Shown piece by piece: positions 62,207 to 64,000 of a stretch of 64,000 nucleotides of DNA. The notes beneath the pieces were generated by a model. That model did no database searches. It saw nothing but the letters and a program-made list of their open reading frames with translations, and was not told where the DNA came from. The number at the start of each line of letters is the position of its first letter. The first letter of the stretch is position 1. Both the position numbers and the translations under genes were made by a program. The stretch covers positions 35,160-99,159 of the forward strand of contig JAKQKB010000076.1 in NCBI GenBank assembly GCA_029560875.1, written 5' to 3'. This stretch comes from Bacteroidota bacterium. Its GTDB lineage: Bacteria > Bacteroidota > Bacteroidia > Bacteroidales > Tenuifilaceae.

Positions 62207-63322
62207 ATGTTTGAAAGAATTATAGAAAACGCTATAAAGGATAAGGTTAACAGTGGTAAAGCCATCGTTGTTGTTGGTGCACGACAGGTTGGTAAAACAA
62301 CATTAATAAACAAGATTCTTAAAGACAAGAATTATTTATTTCTTGATGCAGATGACCCTTCAACAAGAAATTTTTTGCAGAATCCTACCACAGAACAAAT
62401 TAGGACGTTTATTGGTGATTATAAATATGTATTTCTCGATGAGGCTCAGAGAATACAAGGAATTGGCTTGACCTTAAAAATAATTACTGACCAATTCAAG
62501 GATGTTCAATTGTTTGTGAGCGGTTCTTCTTCATTTGATTTAGGAAATGAGCTAAATGAACCGTTAACTGGTAGAAAATGGGAGTACGAATTGTTCCCAA
62601 TTTCTTGGGAGGAATACGAAAATAAAATTGGAATTATAAAATCTGAGCAGCAATTGGAAAATAGATTACTATATGGACTCTATCCTGAAGTTATTAATAA
62701 CCAAGGGAAGGAAAGGGAAGTCTTAAAAAATCTTGTTAACAGTTACTTGTATAGAGACATTCTGGCTTTTTCGGACATTAGAAGACCTGAAGTACTCGAG
62801 AAATTGTTGCAAGCATTGGCATTGCAAATGGGAAGTGAGGTTAATTATAATGAGTTGTCGCAACTGATTGGAATTAATAAGATTACGGTTCAAAAGTATA
62901 TCGATATCTTAGAAAAAGGTTATATAGTTTTTAGATTAAATAGTTTTAGTAGAAACATACGAAACGAGATAAAGCAGAACAGAAAAATATACTTTTATGA
63001 TAATGGTATCAGAAATATGATTATTGGTAATTTTAACCAATTGGATTTAAGAGTTGACAAAGGTGCTTTGTGGGAGAATTTCTTGGTATCGGAAAGAAGA
63101 AAGCAAAACATTTATAAGGACACATTCACAAAAATGTACTTTTGGAGAACAAAACAACAACAGGAAATTGATTATGTAGAAGAAAGTAATGGGCAAATTG
63201 TTGGATTTGAATTTAAGTGGAGCATTAAAAAAAATAAATTCCCTCAAAACTTTATGGAGACATATAAGGCTCAGGGATACGTAATTGACAGAAATAATTT
63301 TAGGGAATTTGTGAAAATATAG
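62207..63322 (+). CDS. AAA ATPase with DUF4143 C-terminal domain
   Basis: A 371-residue protein. The N-terminal AAA domain has Walker A GARQVGKTT (residues 24-32), Walker B KYVFLDEAQRI and sensor VSGSSSFDLG. After a winged-helix-like middle section (ELSQLIGINKITVQKYIDIL) comes a DUF4143 nuclease-like domain with KIYFYDNGIRN, FWRTKQQQEIDYV and VGFEFKW (the Asp and ExK of a PD-(D/E)XK core). This family is widespread, often in accessory regions, with no fixed function. The gene is AT-rich and placed beside a possible insertion sequence, suggesting it is mobile cargo. It has its own promoter. Confidence 0.93.
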   Translation: MFERIIENAIKDKVNSGKAIVVVGARQVGKTTLINKILKDKNYLFLDADDPSTRNFLQNPTTEQIRTFIGDYKYVFLDEAQRIQGIGLTLKIITDQFKDVQLFVSGSSSFDLGNELNEPLTGRKWEYELFPISWEEYENKIGIIKSEQQLENRLLYGLYPEVINNQGKEREVLKNLVNSYLYRDILAFSDIRRPEVLEKLLQALALQMGSEVNYNELSQLIGINKITVQKYIDILEKGYIVFRLNSFSRNIRNEIKQNRKIYFYDNGIRNMIIGNFNQLDLRVDKGALWENFLVSERRKQNIYKDTFTKMYFWRTKQQQEIDYVEESNGQIVGFEFKWSIKKNKFPQNFMETYKAQGYVIDRNNFREFVKI

Positions 63323-63363
63323 TGTAAGTGCTTCTCTTCGGTAGGTGTTTCAATCATAGATAT

Positions 63364-63798
63364 TTACTTCAATTCTTTCATATACTTTACAACTTTTTTT
63401 AGGTCTTCAATCTGGTTTTGTTGGTCAATATCAATAACCAATGGGATAAGTTTTCCTATAGGTTTTGCCACTTCAAATACATCTTTTATTTTAGTGTCAA
63501 TATCTAGTTCTAAAACCCCAACTCCTGTTTTATCCGTGAAATAAAAACCTGTTTTAATATAGTTCTCCCAAATAGAAAGCCAAAGAATAGTTTTTTTCTT
63601 ATAAACAACTTTACATAGCCATGCCATGCCATCATTGTAAAACCGCCATTGAAGTTCCAAGCTAAATTCATCGGTAAAAATTTTAATTATTTCTTGATAG
63701 ATGGTGAAAAGTTCTTTACCAAGGGCATTTTCCAAAACTTCCTCCGTAGGTTCAATTTCTTTCTCTCGTAAGAGTAAGGTTTCATTGTTTGGGTTCAT
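63364..63798 (-). CDS. DUF3788-like small protein
   Basis: A 144-residue soluble protein. LLLREKEIEPTEEVLENALG at the start and LEWRFYNDGMAWLCKVVYKKKTILWLS-like sequence (here LELQWRFYNDGMAW, KTILWLSIWENYIKTGFYFT) are features of DUF3788, a small family that often pairs with nothing recognisable. Function unknown. No signal peptide. The end of the gene is 41 bases from the convergent ATPase gene. Both lie in the accessory-looking right end of the window. Confidence 0.8.
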   Translation of the reverse strand: MNPNNETLLLREKEIEPTEEVLENALGKELFTIYQEIIKIFTDEFSLELQWRFYNDGMAWLCKVVYKKKTILWLSIWENYIKTGFYFTDKTGVGVLELDIDTKIKDVFEVAKPIGKLIPLVIDIDQQNQIEDLKKVVKYMKELK

Positions 63799-63955
63799 AA
63801 CATTTCATTTTTAACTAAACTTCATTTCTCACAATGTACGGTAACTATTGTATTTATAATCATTAGTAACCGACAAAACATTTTAATCAACAGGATGGTC
63901 AACCGAAGTTAACCAATCCTGTATCTTAGCTGCATAAACTACCAATTTATTCAGC

Positions 63956-64000
63956 ATGGGCGAAAGTACAAATAAAAATTTAGTCGGTCAGCCGATTATA
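63956..64000 (+). CDS. Start of a gene cut by the window edge, perhaps an IS transposase
   Basis: Fifteen codons are visible: MGESTNKNLVGQPII. The (V/F)GQPI stretch just after a short polar start is one I recall from transposases of the IS4 family in Bacteroidota (for example FSGQPIFxQLL), but fifteen residues are too few to be sure. A near-consensus -7 box TATCTTAG lies at 63922-63929. The bases before it (CAGGATGGTCAACCGAAG onward) might be an insertion-sequence end. The remainder is outside the window. Confidence 0.35.
   Translation, partial: MGESTNKNLVGQPII

Overview
The window is moderately AT-rich chromosomal DNA from a member of the Bacteroidota, most likely the Bacteroidales. The evidence is a TonB-dependent receptor with an N-terminal carboxypeptidase-like domain, DUF4369/TlpA-type lipid-anchored or secreted thioredoxins, many signal-peptide and lipoprotein peptidases, DUF6485-like and DUF6769-like small proteins, and promoters with the Bacteroidota -7 box TAnnTTTG rather than a sigma-70 -10 box. 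No rRNA, tRNA or CRISPR array was seen. The left edge cuts an M29-type aminopeptidase and the right edge cuts what may be a transposase.

Layout. 0-9.8 kb: aminopeptidase, a small unit carrying a GxxExxY gene between inverted repeats, an M50-like membrane protease, an LtaS-like alkaline phosphatase superfamily enzyme, isoaspartyl peptidase, a D-threonine-aldolase-like enzyme and an M64 peptidase. 9.8-30 kb: a TPR/PP2C phosphatase, a soluble hybrid histidine kinase, omega-amidase-like and class IV aminotransferase genes, an RNA methyltransferase, a DUF255 protein, a TlpA-like protein, a phosphofructokinase with pyrophosphate-type signature residues, an outer-membrane protein plus chemoreceptor pair, trmJ and a MutS-like ATPase, and a lipoprotein metallopeptidase. 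30-35.5 kb: a Cys-rich DUF6485-like protein, an M13 peptidase, ornithine aminotransferase and a TPR metalloprotease. Together with the other peptidases this suggests a peptide- and amino-acid-using cell.

35.6-39.0 kb is accessory: four same-strand genes (GNAT, Mrr-like nuclease, membrane protein, DUF4272) separated by long imperfect palindromes that look like integron attC sites, with no integrase in view.

39-44.9 kb is mixed metabolism: MATE exporter, nitroreductase, degenerate LytM protein, VOC and SDR pair, MORN/YwqK protein. 45-53.8 kb looks like a phosphate-starvation regulon: a beta-helix lipoprotein, a small carboxypeptidase-regulatory-like protein, a TonB-dependent receptor, a PhoB-type response regulator and a Pit transporter fused to a PhoU-like domain. 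Each has upstream a run of TTAA/TTAC tetranucleotides at exact 11-bp spacing, the geometry of a PHO box, placed before a TAnnTTTG box. A hemerythrin gene follows the regulator.

53.9-62 kb holds a LytS/LytT-type two-component pair divergent from a metal-efflux operon (His/Cys-rich DUF6769-like protein, CzcB-like adaptor with a His-rich N terminus, CzcA-like RND pump, CzcC-like outer-membrane factor). 62-64 kb holds an AAA/DUF4143 ATPase, a DUF3788-like protein and the possible transposase start. Several intergenic regions carry dispersed repeats: TGGAG-type hairpins, REP-like palindromes and a CCCTGACAGGG palindrome.
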